Assembly: GCF_900115695.1 (NCBI RefSeq)
Contig: NZ_FOXK01000003.1
Span: forward strand, 1 to 64,000
Length of the DNA: 64,000 nt
From: Ectopseudomonas toyotomiensis
Lineage (GTDB): Bacteria > Pseudomonadota > Gammaproteobacteria > Pseudomonadales > Pseudomonadaceae
Direction of reading: 5' to 3'
The notes under the pieces were generated by a model that was not told the origin of the DNA, ran no database searches, and saw nothing but the letters and a program-made list of their open reading frames with translations. The stretch's first letter is position 1; every line of letters begins with the position of its first letter. Below, in pieces: positions 51,436 to 61,328 of this stretch. A program made the position numbers and the translations under genes.

Positions 51436-52446
51436 TTGTCTGCCTCGATCATCGCGATTGATGCAATGGGTGGGGACTTCGGTCCCCACTGCATTGTTCC
51501 GGCCTGCATTTCTGCGCTGGCCGAGTTCCCCTCGTTGCACCTGGCCCTCGTCGGCCAAGCTCCCCTCATCGAAGAACAGCTCGCTCGCCAGTCCGGCGTC
51601 GATCGCTCGCGCCTGCAGGTTCATCACGCCAGTGAAGTGATCGCCATGGACGAACGTCCGGCTCAGGCGCTGCGCGGCAAGCCCGATGCCTCGATGCGCG
51701 TGGCGTTGGAGCTGGTGCGTCAGCGCCAGGCGCATGCCTGCGTCAGTGCCGGCAATACCGGAGCGCTGATGGCGCTGTCGCGTTACGTGCTGAAGACGCT
51801 GCCGGGTATCGATCGGCCGGCCATGGTCAGCCCGATTCCCACCGAGCGCGGTCACTGCTACCTGCTGGATCTGGGCGCCAATGTCGATTGCAGTGCCGAG
51901 CACCTCTATCAGTTCGCGATCATGGGCGCTGTGGCGGCCGAGACGCTGGGCGTGTCTCGGCCGCGGGTCGCCTTGCTCAATGTCGGTACCGAAGACATCA
52001 AGGGCAATCAGCAGGTCAAGCTGGCGGCCAATATGCTGCAGCAGGCGCATGGGCTGAACTTCATCGGCTACATAGAGGGTGACGGCATGTATCGCGGCGA
52101 AGCCGATGTCGTGGTGTGCGACGGTTTCGTTGGCAATATCCTGCTCAAATCCAGCGAAGGCCTGGCCAGGATGATCACCGGTCGGGTCGAGACGCTGTTC
52201 AGCGAGGGGTTGTTCGCCCAGGCGATTGGTGCCCTGGCGATGCCGCTGCTGCGCCGCCTCAAGGCTGATCTGGCGCCGGCACGGCACAATGGTGCGAGCT
52301 TTCTCGGGCTGCAGGGCATCGTGGTCAAGAGTCATGGTGCGGCTGGTCAGGAAAGCTTTCAGAGTGCCATTCGCTGTGCGCTGCGCGAGGTGCAGGAGAA
52401 TTTGCCGCAGCGACTGCATGGTCGCCTCGAGGACTTGTTGCTGTAA
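51436..52446 (+). CDS. plsX: Phosphate acyltransferase PlsX
   Basis: A 336-residue acyltransferase that converts acyl-ACP to acyl-phosphate, starting phospholipid synthesis. It begins [13 protein letters not shown] after the initiator, the family signature. The TTG at 51436 is taken as start because the next methionine (in M-G-G-D) would cut the conserved N-terminal strand. No strong ribosome site precedes it, so it may be coupled to rpmF. A hairpin terminator lies between plsX and fabD. Confidence 0.94.
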   Translation: MSASIIAIDAMGGDFGPHCIVPACISALAEFPSLHLALVGQAPLIEEQLARQSGVDRSRLQVHHASEVIAMDERPAQALRGKPDASMRVALELVRQRQAHACVSAGNTGALMALSRYVLKTLPGIDRPAMVSPIPTERGHCYLLDLGANVDCSAEHLYQFAIMGAVAAETLGVSRPRVALLNVGTEDIKGNQQVKLAANMLQQAHGLNFIGYIEGDGMYRGEADVVVCDGFVGNILLKSSEGLARMITGRVETLFSEGLFAQAIGALAMPLLRRLKADLAPARHNGASFLGLQGIVVKSHGAAGQESFQSAIRCALREVQENLPQRLHGRLEDLLL

Positions 52447-52526
52447 ACTCGTCACGTTTTCAGGGCATGGGCTGTGGCGGAATGTGACCGCGGCACGCAG
52501 CCTGTCATCCAACTGTCAGCTTGCTG

Positions 52527-52553
52527 CGCCAGGCTCGCCTGGCGTTGGTTTTT
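52527..52553 (+). terminator. Terminator or attenuator between plsX and fabD
   Basis: CGCCAGG (52527-52533) and CCTGGCG (52538-52544) form a stem with loop CTCG, followed by TTGGTTTTT. As fabD continues the same pathway, this may act as an attenuator rather than a full stop. Confidence 0.7.
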
Positions 52554-52572
52554 CGACTCAAGGGACTTATTC

Positions 52573-53511
52573 ATGTCTGCATCCCTCGCATTCGTCTTCC
52601 CCGGCCAAGGCTCGCAAGCCCTGGCCATGCTTGCCGACCACGGCGCCCAGCAGAAGCTGGTGCTCGATACTTTCGGCGAGGCGTCCGAAGCGCTCGGCTA
52701 CGACCTCTGGGCACTGACCCAGCAAGGTCCGGAAGAGCAACTGAACCAGACCGACAAGACCCAGCCGGCCATCCTCACTGCTTCCATCGCCCTGTGGCGT
52801 CTGTGGCAGGCCGATGGCGGTGCCAGGCCGGCTTTCGTTGCCGGTCATAGCCTGGGTGAATATTCCGCGCTGGTCGCCGCAGGGAGCATCGCCTTTGCTG
52901 ATGCGGTGAAGCTGGTAGAACGTCGTGGTCAACTGATGCAGCAGGCTGTGCCGGCCGGGCAGGGCGGCATGGCCGCCATCCTCGGTCTGGAAGATGCCGA
53001 CGTACTGGCCGCCTGTGTCGAAGCCGCGCAGGGCGATGTAGTCAGCGCGGTCAACTTCAACGCCCCTGGCCAGGTGGTTATCGCCGGCAGCGCAGCTGCC
53101 GTCGAGCGTGCCATCGAGGCGTGTAAGGCTCGTGGTGCCAAGCGCGCCATGGCGCTGCCGGTCAGTGTGCCGTCGCACTGCGCCCTGATGAAGCCGGCCG
53201 CCGAGCGTTTCGCCGAGTCGGTCGAGGCGCTGAACTGGCAGGCGCCGCAGATCCCGCTGGTGCAGAACGTCAGTGCCGCCGTGGTGTCCGATCTGGCCAC
53301 TCTCAAGGCTGATCTGCTGGCGCAGCTCTACAGCCCGGTACGCTGGGTCGAGTCGATGGTGCGGCTGTCAGAGCAGGGTGTGACCGATCTGGTCGAGTGC
53401 GGTCCTGGCAAGGTGCTGGGCGGCCTGAACAAGCGCTGTGTCAAAGGCATCAACACTTACAACCTGGATACCCCCGAAGCTTTCGCCGCTGCTCGCGCTG
53501 CGTTGGCTTGA
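52573..53511 (+). CDS. fabD: Malonyl-CoA:ACP transacylase FabD
   Basis: A 312-residue transacylase that loads malonyl groups on ACP. It begins L-A-F-V-F-P-G-Q-G-S-Q; the active-site serine is in G-H-S-L-G-E (Ser93) and the histidine in S-H-C-A-L-M (near 201). The ATG at 52573 follows AAGGGA by about 9 bases; the frame is open back to 52474 through the terminator. fabG starts 15 bases after the stop. Confidence 0.97.
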   Translation: MSASLAFVFPGQGSQALAMLADHGAQQKLVLDTFGEASEALGYDLWALTQQGPEEQLNQTDKTQPAILTASIALWRLWQADGGARPAFVAGHSLGEYSALVAAGSIAFADAVKLVERRGQLMQQAVPAGQGGMAAILGLEDADVLAACVEAAQGDVVSAVNFNAPGQVVIAGSAAAVERAIEACKARGAKRAMALPVSVPSHCALMKPAAERFAESVEALNWQAPQIPLVQNVSAAVVSDLATLKADLLAQLYSPVRWVESMVRLSEQGVTDLVECGPGKVLGGLNKRCVKGINTYNLDTPEAFAAARAALA

Positions 53512-53526
53512 GAAAGGAGAACGAAC

Positions 53527-54270
53527 ATGAGTCTGCAAGGTAAGGTCGCGCTGGTCACCGGCGCCAGCCGTGGCATCGGTCAGGCAATCGCCCTGGAACT
53601 GGGTCGTCAGGGCGCCATCGTCATCGGCACTGCTACGAGCGCCTCGGGTGCCGAGCGCATCGCGGAAACCCTCAAGGCCAATGGTGTCGAAGGCGCCGGC
53701 CTGGTGCTCGACGTAAGCAATGACGAATCGGTTGCCACCACCCTCGAACATATCCAGCAACATCTTGGTCAGCCGCTGATCCTGGTCAACAACGCTGGCA
53801 TCACCCGCGATAACCTGATGCTGCGGATGAAGGACGACGAATGGCATGATGTCATCAATACCAACCTGAACAGCCTCTACCGTCTGTCCAAGGCTGTGCT
53901 GCGTGGCATGACCAAGGCACGTTTCGGGCGCATCATCAACATCGGCTCCGTGGTCGGTGCGATGGGCAATGCCGGTCAGGTCAACTACGCTGCCGCCAAG
54001 GCCGGTCTGGAAGGTTTCAGTCGTGCCCTGGCGCGTGAAGTGGGTTCGCGTGGTATCACGGTCAACTCGGTGGCTCCAGGTTTCATCGACACCGATATGA
54101 CCCGTGAGCTGCCGGAAGGCCAGCGTGACGCCCTACTGACGCAGATTCCGCTGGGCCGTCTGGGTCAGGCCGAAGAGATCGCCAAGGTGGTCGGTTTCCT
54201 GGCTTCTGATGGCGCAGGTTACGTCACTGGGGCTACTATCCCGGTGAATGGCGGTATGTACATGAGCTAA
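53527..54270 (+). CDS. fabG: 3-oxoacyl-ACP reductase FabG
   Basis: A 247-residue short-chain dehydrogenase, the NADPH-dependent second step of fatty acid elongation. The cofactor motif is T-G-A-S-R-G-I-G (11-18), and the catalytic triad is Ser141, Tyr154 and Lys158 (Y-A-A-A-K). A GAAAGGAG ribosome site precedes the ATG. After the stop there is a hairpin (54278-54297) without a good T-run, then the acpP promoter region. Confidence 0.97.
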   Translation: MSLQGKVALVTGASRGIGQAIALELGRQGAIVIGTATSASGAERIAETLKANGVEGAGLVLDVSNDESVATTLEHIQQHLGQPLILVNNAGITRDNLMLRMKDDEWHDVINTNLNSLYRLSKAVLRGMTKARFGRIINIGSVVGAMGNAGQVNYAAAKAGLEGFSRALAREVGSRGITVNSVAPGFIDTDMTRELPEGQRDALLTQIPLGRLGQAEEIAKVVGFLASDGAGYVTGATIPVNGGMYMS

Positions 54271-54498
54271 AAAGGGCGCCTCCGAATGTCCGGAGGCTCT
54301 CGAATGTGACGCGAGCCATCAGAAAACTGTCATAGTCGCTGTCTAAAATCCGTTATAAAGCTGCAACAGGTTTATAGACAGATCGTTGAAGTGTTCCTGG
54401 GGGCTCCCCGGCATTCAGCTTGAAATGCTAAAAACCCTTTCTATACACTTGGCCGCTACCAGCTGCCTGGATTTGTCCAATAGGAGTGAAAACAAGGT
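54271..54498 (+). promoter_or_regulatory. acpP promoter and leader region
   Basis: This 228-base gap starts with a stem GCCTCCG/CGGAGGC (54278-54297). A TATAAA at 54354-54359 is a candidate -10, though the best -35-like CTGTCA (54327-54332) is 21 bases away. Highly expressed acpP genes usually have their own promoter and long leader. AGGAG lies about 13 bases before the ATG. Confidence 0.45.
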
Positions 54499-54735
54499 AT
54501 GAGCACCATCGAAGAACGCGTCAAGAAAATCGTTGCTGAGCAACTTGGCGTCAAGGAAGAGGAAGTAACCAACAGCGCTTCCTTCGTTGAAGACCTGGGT
54601 GCCGACTCTCTTGACACCGTTGAGCTGGTGATGGCTCTCGAGGAAGAATTCGAGACCGAGATCCCGGACGAGCAAGCTGAGAAAATCACCACCGTTCAGG
54701 AAGCTATCGACTACGTGACTGCCCACGCGCAATAA
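54499..54735 (+). CDS. acpP: Acyl carrier protein
   Basis: A 78-residue, very acidic carrier protein for fatty acid synthesis. The phosphopantetheine attachment serine is Ser37 in [12 protein letters not shown]. Length and sequence are typical of gamma-proteobacteria. A terminator between acpP and fabF suggests that acpP is made in excess over its neighbours. Confidence 0.98.
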   Translation: MSTIEERVKKIVAEQLGVKEEEVTNSASFVEDLGADSLDTVELVMALEEEFETEIPDEQAEKITTVQEAIDYVTAHAQ

Positions 54736-54760
54736 GTCACAGTCAGCTTTCTGATCGAGA

Positions 54761-54796
54761 AAAGCCGCACTGCCCTAATCAGGCGTGCGGTTTTTC
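54761..54796 (+). terminator. Terminator after acpP
   Basis: CCGCAC (54765-54770) pairs with GTGCGG (54785-54790), extended by AAA/TTT pairing, followed by TTTTTCTTT. It lies about 30 bases after the acpP stop. Confidence 0.8.
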
Positions 54797-54846
54797 TTTA
54801 CGTGCAAGGCGCATGTGGCGCCTGAGTAGAACAAGAGGAGATTGCT

Positions 54847-56091
54847 GTGTCGCGTAGACGCGTCGTGGTTACCGGTATGGGCATGCTGTCGCCGCTGGGT
54901 AACGATGTGCCGAGCAGCTGGCAGGGCATTTTGGCCGGGCGCAGTGGCATCGGCCTGATCGAGCACATGGACCTGTCGGCCTACTCCACCCGTTTTGGCG
55001 GGTCGCTAAAGGGCTTCAACGTCGAGGAATATCTCTCCGCCAAGGAGGCGCGCAAGCTCGACCTTTTCATCCAGTACGGTCTCGCTGCCTGCTTTCAGGC
55101 CGTGCGTGATTCCGGCCTGGACATCACTGACGCCAATCGTGAGCGTATCGGTGTGGCCATGGGCTCCGGCATCGGTGGCCTGACCAATATCGAGAACAAC
55201 TGCAAATCGTTGCACGAGCAGGGGCCACGGCGCATTTCGCCGTTCTTCGTGCCGGGCTCGATCATCAATATGATTTCCGGTTTCCTGTCGATCCATTTGG
55301 GTCTGCAGGGGCCTAACTACGCCATCGCCACGGCGTGTACCACCGGTACTCACTGCATCGGCATGGCCGCACGCAACATCGCCTATGGCGAAGCTGACGT
55401 GATGGTCGCCGGTGGCGCCGAGATGGCGGCCTGCGGCCTGGGCATGGGCGGCTTCGGTGCGGCGCGTGCGCTGTCGACTCGCAATGACGAGCCGACCAGG
55501 GCCAGCCGTCCATGGGACAAGGGCCGTGATGGCTTCGTCCTGTCCGACGGCTCCGGCGCCCTGGTGCTGGAAGAGCTGGAACACGCCAAGGCGCGTGGTG
55601 CCACCATCTATGCCGAGCTGATCGGCTTCGGCATGAGCGGAGACGCCTTCCACATGACCTCACCACCCGAGGATGGCGCAGGTGCGGCGCGCTGCATGGC
55701 GGCTGCCCTGCGTGATGCCGGTATCAATGCCGATCAGGTGCAGTACATCAACGCCCATGGCACCTCGACCATGGCGGGCGACCTGGCCGAAGCCGCGGCA
55801 GTGAAGAGCGTGTTCGGTGAGCATGCCTACAAACTGTCGGTCAGCTCGACCAAGTCCATGACCGGTCACTTGCTCGGTGCAGCGGGCGCGGTGGAGGCGA
55901 TCTTCAGCATTCTGGCGATCCGTGATCAGGTGGCACCGCCCACCATCAACCTGGATGAGCCCGACGAAGGTTGCGACCTGGACTTCGTGCCGCACCAGGC
56001 CAAAGCCATGCCGATCGAAATCGCGCTGTCGAACTCCTTCGGCTTCGGCGGTACCAACGGCTCGCTGCTGTTCCGTCGGTTCAACGGCTGA
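54847..56091 (+). CDS. fabF: 3-oxoacyl-ACP synthase II FabF
   Basis: A 414-residue condensing enzyme that extends acyl-ACP with malonyl-ACP. The nucleophile is Cys164 (A-T-A-C-T-T-G-T-H); the histidines are His304 (N-A-H-G-T-S-T) and His341 (M-T-G-H-L-L-G). The GTG start has AGAGGAG about 8 bases upstream. Its stop shares a base with the pabC start. FabF also sets membrane fluidity by elongating palmitoleate. Confidence 0.97.
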   Translation: MSRRRVVVTGMGMLSPLGNDVPSSWQGILAGRSGIGLIEHMDLSAYSTRFGGSLKGFNVEEYLSAKEARKLDLFIQYGLAACFQAVRDSGLDITDANRERIGVAMGSGIGGLTNIENNCKSLHEQGPRRISPFFVPGSIINMISGFLSIHLGLQGPNYAIATACTTGTHCIGMAARNIAYGEADVMVAGGAEMAACGLGMGGFGAARALSTRNDEPTRASRPWDKGRDGFVLSDGSGALVLEELEHAKARGATIYAELIGFGMSGDAFHMTSPPEDGAGAARCMAAALRDAGINADQVQYINAHGTSTMAGDLAEAAAVKSVFGEHAYKLSVSSTKSMTGHLLGAAGAVEAIFSILAIRDQVAPPTINLDEPDEGCDLDFVPHQAKAMPIEIALSNSFGFGGTNGSLLFRRFNG

Positions 56092-56906
56092 TGCTGAGCT
56101 GGGTCAACGGTGCGCCCGGCGAGCAGTTGTCGGTTCGTGACCGTGGCCTGGCTTACGGCGATGGTCTGTTCGAGACCATCGCCGTTCGTGGCGGACGCAT
56201 CCCGCTGTTGGCGCGGCATATGGCGCGCCTGGCTGAGGGCTGCCGGCGTTTGTCCATTCCCCTCGATCTGATGCTGATGAACAGCGAGTTGCAGGCTTTC
56301 GCCAGGCAACTGGGCGACGGCGTGGCCAAGCTGATCGTCACCCGTGGCGAAGGTCAGCGCGGCTACGCGCCGCCGCAGCCCTGCCAGCCGCTGCGCATCC
56401 TGCAGGCGGCGCCGTTGCCGCAGTACCCTGCCGTCCATACCGAGCAGGGTGTTCGTCTCTTCCCTTGTGTGACGCGTCTGGCCGAGCAGCCCTTGCTGGC
56501 CGGGCTCAAGCACCTCAACCGCCTGGAGCAGGTACTGGCGCGCGCCGAATGGCAGGACGCCGAGCACGCCGAGGGCCTGATGCGTGACAGCAGTGGTCGG
56601 GTCATCGAGGGCGTGTACAGCAACCTGTTCCTGGTCGTCGACGGCGGGCTGGTGACGGCCGATCTGTCGCGCTGTGGCGTGTCCGGCGTGATGCGTGCCG
56701 AGATCCTGCAGCAGGCGCAGTTGCTCGGGCTGACTGTCGAGTTACGCGATATTTCCTTCGACGAACTGCTGGATGCCGATGAAGTCTTTCTCTGCAACAG
56801 CCTTTACGGCATCTGGCCTGTGCGGGCATTGCAAGAGCGACACTGGTCGGTCGGGCCGCTCACCCGTAAACTGCAGGCCATCGTCTGCGACCTACTGAGT
56901 AAATAA
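56091..56906 (+). CDS. pabC: Aminodeoxychorismate lyase PabC
   Basis: A 271-residue fold-type IV PLP enzyme that releases 4-aminobenzoate for folate. It begins M-L-S-W-V-N-G, with D-R-G-L-A-Y-G-D-G-L-F-E-T near 20; the PLP lysine is in G-L-K-H-L-N-R (near 143). The frame is open well upstream inside fabF; the ATG at 56091 fits the family. pabC and mltG next to fabF is the standard gamma-proteobacterial order. Confidence 0.95.
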   Translation: MLSWVNGAPGEQLSVRDRGLAYGDGLFETIAVRGGRIPLLARHMARLAEGCRRLSIPLDLMLMNSELQAFARQLGDGVAKLIVTRGEGQRGYAPPQPCQPLRILQAAPLPQYPAVHTEQGVRLFPCVTRLAEQPLLAGLKHLNRLEQVLARAEWQDAEHAEGLMRDSSGRVIEGVYSNLFLVVDGGLVTADLSRCGVSGVMRAEILQQAQLLGLTVELRDISFDELLDADEVFLCNSLYGIWPVRALQERHWSVGPLTRKLQAIVCDLLSK

Positions 56907-56909
56907 CTG

Positions 56910-57965
56910 GTGCTACGCAAGATCCTGGTGCTGCTTGAGTGCGGCGTGCTACTGGCTGCGCTGCTCGTCGTGGGGGCCGCCTGGCAGCAGCAGAGAGCGC
57001 TGGAGCAGCCTCTGCATCTGACTGAGGAAAGACTCCTGGAGGTGCCGTCCGGCGCCACGCCGAGCGGCCTGCTCAATCGCCTGGAGGCGGAGGGCGTGAT
57101 CGACAACGCCTTCTGGCTGCGCCTTTACTGGCGCTTCAACCTGCGGGCTCCGGCCATGCACAGCGGCGAATACCGCCTGCTGCCGCAGCAAACTGCGCGA
57201 GACATGCTCGGCCTGTGGCAACGCGGTGAGGTGGTGCAGTACAGCCTGACCCTGGTCGAGGGCTGGAACTTCCGCCAGGTGCGCGCCGCTCTGGCTCGCC
57301 AGGAGCGTCTGGAGCAGCGCCTGGCCGATCTCAGCGATGCCCAGTTGATGGAGCGCCTGGGCCTGGCCGGGCAGAACCCGGAAGGGCGTTTCTTCCCCGA
57401 TACCTATCGCTACGTGCGTGGTATGAGCGACGAGGACCTGCTCAAGCAGGCCAACGTCCGTCTTGAGAGCGTGTTGGCAGAAGAGTGGCAGAAGCGCGCC
57501 GAGGGTTTGCCCTATCGCGAGCCGTACGACGCGTTGATCATGGCCTCGATGATCGAGAAGGAAACCGGTGTACCCGAAGAGCGCGGCGAGATTGCCGGCG
57601 TGTTCGTGCGTCGCCTGCGCATGGGCATGCGCCTGCAGACCGACCCCACCGTCATCTACGGCATGGGCGAGCGCTACAACGGCCGCATCACCCGCGCCGA
57701 CCTGCGTACGCCAACGCCTTACAACACCTACACCATCGACGGCATGCCGCCGACGCCGATCGCCATGGTCGGCCGCGAGGCGATTCACGCGGCGCTCAAC
57801 CCGCTTGATGGCACCACCCTGTATTTCGTCGCGCGAGGCGACGGTAGCCATGTGTTCTCCAACACCCTGGCCGAGCACAACCGCGCGGTGCGCGAATACC
57901 AGCTCAAGCGTCGCGCCGACTACCGCTCCAGCCCCGCGCCACGCGCGGCGGCCGAAACCGAATAA
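56910..57965 (+). CDS. mltG: Endolytic murein transglycosylase MltG
   Basis: A 351-residue YceG-family enzyme that cuts nascent glycan strands at the inner membrane. One N-terminal helix (about 5-25) anchors a LysM-like and catalytic domain; the active-site glutamate is in S-M-I-E-K-E-T-G (near 217), and the motif T-D-P-T-V-I-Y-G-M is nearby. The GTG start at 56910 has no strong ribosome site, suggesting coupling to pabC 3 bases upstream. Confidence 0.93.
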   Translation: MLRKILVLLECGVLLAALLVVGAAWQQQRALEQPLHLTEERLLEVPSGATPSGLLNRLEAEGVIDNAFWLRLYWRFNLRAPAMHSGEYRLLPQQTARDMLGLWQRGEVVQYSLTLVEGWNFRQVRAALARQERLEQRLADLSDAQLMERLGLAGQNPEGRFFPDTYRYVRGMSDEDLLKQANVRLESVLAEEWQKRAEGLPYREPYDALIMASMIEKETGVPEERGEIAGVFVRRLRMGMRLQTDPTVIYGMGERYNGRITRADLRTPTPYNTYTIDGMPPTPIAMVGREAIHAALNPLDGTTLYFVARGDGSHVFSNTLAEHNRAVREYQLKRRADYRSSPAPRAAAETE

Positions 57966-59592
<1,627 letters not shown>

Positions 59593-59654
59593 CTGGTGCG
59601 AGAGTCGGATTCGGCAGGGCGTCACATTCTGCTGGCTGCCTGCCGCCCGGTTGT

Positions 59655-59684
59655 TTGCGCATGAGCATGAACAAGCCCTAGAAT
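59655..59684 (+). promoter_or_regulatory. Candidate pilZ promoter
   Basis: TTGCGC (59655-59660) and TAGAAT (59679-59684) are separated by 18 bases in the 126-base gap between holB and pilZ. Transcription would begin near 59691. Confidence 0.5.
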
Positions 59685-59718
59685 CAGCCATTAAGCAATA
59701 AACGCTAGGAATGCGCTG

Positions 59719-60075
59719 ATGAGCCTGCCACCCAATCTGGGTCCCCGTAACGGAATTCTGTCCCTGACCATCAAGGACAAGTCCGTGTTGTACGCGGCCT
59801 ACATGCCTTTCATCAAGAATGGCGGCCTCTTCATTCCCACCAACAAGAGCTACAAGCTCGGTGACGAAGTGTTCATGCTGCTTAACCTGATGGATGAGCC
59901 GGAGAAGATTCCGGTGGCCGGCAAGGTGGTGTGGATCACCCCTAAAGGCGCCCAGGGCAACCGTGCTGCCGGTGTCGGCGTGCAGTTCAACGATGGCGAT
60001 AACACCGCTCGCAACAAGATCGAAACCTACCTCGCTGGCGCGCTGAAGTCCGACCGGCCGACTCACACCATGTAA
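59719..60075 (+). CDS. pilZ: Type IV pilus protein PilZ
   Basis: A 118-residue PilZ protein, needed for type IV pilus assembly and the founder of the PilZ family. It lacks the RxxxR and D/NxSxxG motifs of c-di-GMP binders; the place of the second motif reads K-N-G-G-L-F-I. True PilZ orthologues do not bind c-di-GMP but act through PilB and FimX. The ATG is preceded by TAGGAATG. Gene order holB-pilZ-tatD is typical of Pseudomonas. Confidence 0.94.
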   Translation: MSLPPNLGPRNGILSLTIKDKSVLYAAYMPFIKNGGLFIPTNKSYKLGDEVFMLLNLMDEPEKIPVAGKVVWITPKGAQGNRAAGVGVQFNDGDNTARNKIETYLAGALKSDRPTHTM

Positions 60076-60189
60076 CCCGCTGGCCGCGAGTTCACTGTCT
60101 TCGCGGCCGAAGCATCTCCCCCAGAGCGTCCAGGCGCCTGCCACTTTCGATTACAATTCGGGCTTTCCATTTGCCCGAGTTCTCCTGCT

Positions 60190-60978
60190 GTGCTGATCGA
60201 CTCCCATTGCCACCTTGATCGTCTCGACCTCGCTGCCCATGGCGGCTCGCTGGATGCTGCTCTTGATGCAGCGCGCGCAGCCGGCGTCGGGCATTTCCTG
60301 TGTATTGGCGTCAGCGCTGACAACGCCGCCACGGTCAAGGGCCTGGCCGAGCGCTATGCCGATGTCGATTGCTCGGTGGGCGTGCATCCGCTGGATCTCG
60401 AGCCGGGCGCCGAGCCTGCGCTGGACTGGCTACTGGGCGAGCTGGCACATCCAAAAGTGGTGGCCATTGGTGAGACCGGTCTGGATTACCACTACGAGCC
60501 GGAATCCGCTGCGCTGCAGCAGGCCTCCTTCCGTCTGCATCTGGAGGCAGCGCGCATTACGGGCAAGCCGGTAATCGTGCATACCCGCGAGGCTCGCGCC
60601 GACACCCTGACGTTGTTGCGCGAAGCGGCGCTGCCGCAGGCCGGCGTGCTGCATTGCTTCACCGAAGACTGGGAGATGGCCAAGGCCGCGCTGGACATCG
60701 GTTTCTACATCTCTTTGTCCGGCATCGTCACCTTCCGCAATGCCGAAGCGCTGCGCGAGGTGGCGCGCCAAGTGCCGGCTGACCGTCTGCTGGTGGAAAC
60801 CGACTCGCCTTACCTGGCGCCCGTGCCGCATCGTGGCAAGCCCAACCTGCCACAATACGTGCGTGAAGTGGCCGAGTACCTGGCCGTACTACGTGGCGTC
60901 AGCTACGAGACCCTGGCCGAGCAGACCTCGAGCAACTTCAAGCGTTTGTTCCCGTTGGCTGGTGTGGCTGACGCATAA
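60190..60978 (+). CDS. TatD-family metal-dependent hydrolase
   Basis: A 262-residue TIM-barrel amidohydrolase-like DNase. It starts with GTG: L-I-D-S-H-C-H-L-D-R-L-D; other metal ligands are in G-E-T-G-L-D-Y-H (near 95), the V-H-T-R-E-A segment (near 132) and E-T-D-S-P-Y-L-A (near 206). This is the YcfH-type TatD protein usually found after holB and pilZ. Its exact substrate is not settled. Confidence 0.92.
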   Translation: MLIDSHCHLDRLDLAAHGGSLDAALDAARAAGVGHFLCIGVSADNAATVKGLAERYADVDCSVGVHPLDLEPGAEPALDWLLGELAHPKVVAIGETGLDYHYEPESAALQQASFRLHLEAARITGKPVIVHTREARADTLTLLREAALPQAGVLHCFTEDWEMAKAALDIGFYISLSGIVTFRNAEALREVARQVPADRLLVETDSPYLAPVPHRGKPNLPQYVREVAEYLAVLRGVSYETLAEQTSSNFKRLFPLAGVADA

Positions 60979-60981
60979 CAG

Positions 60982-61100
60982 CCCGTAGGGGGCGCCGCGC
61001 ACCAGGCGATGTGAGGCGTTGCAACCATGGTGGGTTACGCCGCACCCAGATCCAGTGAAGCAGTCAGCGACCGTGACAGGCGGCTAACCTACCCTACGGG
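60982..61100. repeat. Intergenic inverted-repeat element (CCCGTAGGG...CCCTACGGG)
   Basis: A 119-base unit after tatD is bounded by the perfect inverted pair CCCGTAGGG (60982-60990) and CCCTACGGG (61092-61100). Inside it has GGTGGGTTACGCCGCACCC, a phrase frequent in Pseudomonas intergenic repeats. It resembles a short miniature element with no coding capacity. Confidence 0.55.
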
Positions 61101-61117
61101 AACGGCGATCCACTGAG

Positions 61118-61154
61118 CAAAAAAAACCCGGACTCTGGGGGATGAATCCGGGTT
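61118..61154 (-). terminator. Terminator of the RgsA-like RNA
   Basis: On the minus strand AACCCGGA and TCCGGGTT form an 8-bp stem with a 14-base loop, followed by eight consecutive T residues. It lies 175 bases beyond the aminotransferase stop, so it belongs to a separate transcript. Confidence 0.85.
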
Positions 61155-61240
61155 AAGACCATTAGGAGTAAATCAAGGTACGCGGTCCACGGTACCTTGG
61201 CTGGCGGGGCACTTGGGGGGAGATGCCGCACACCAGTAAG
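61118..61240 (-). ncRNA. rgsA: Small RNA resembling RgsA (P16)
   Basis: Minus-strand transcript of about 120 bases from near 61238-61240 to the terminator at 61118. Reasons: a TAATACT -10 (61245-61251) with a preceding C fits the sigma-S type; the 3' end is a strong hairpin with eight T residues; there is no open reading frame; and the place, between tatD and a TetR gene, is where P. aeruginosa carries rgsA. RgsA is an Hfq-binding, RpoS-dependent RNA linked to oxidative stress. I recognise it from position and architecture and have not aligned it to a reference. The gene-free gap 60979-61328 contains this RNA and the repeat at 60982-61100. Confidence 0.72.
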
Positions 61241-61244
61241 TTCC

Positions 61245-61251
61245 AGTATTA
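61245..61251 (-). promoter_or_regulatory. -10 element of the RgsA-like RNA (sigma-S type)
   Basis: On the minus strand the element reads TAATACT preceded by GGC, giving CTAATACT, near the sigma-S preference for a C before the -10. No clear -35 is present. The match to rgsA control by RpoS is inferred from P. aeruginosa and P. fluorescens knowledge. Confidence 0.5.
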
Positions 61252-61328
61252 GCCATGATCAGCGAGCGTCCAGGCCAAAGCCTGAGTTTTTTAAACGGAT
61301 TTGGAATACCGCGGACGCTGCTGAGTCC

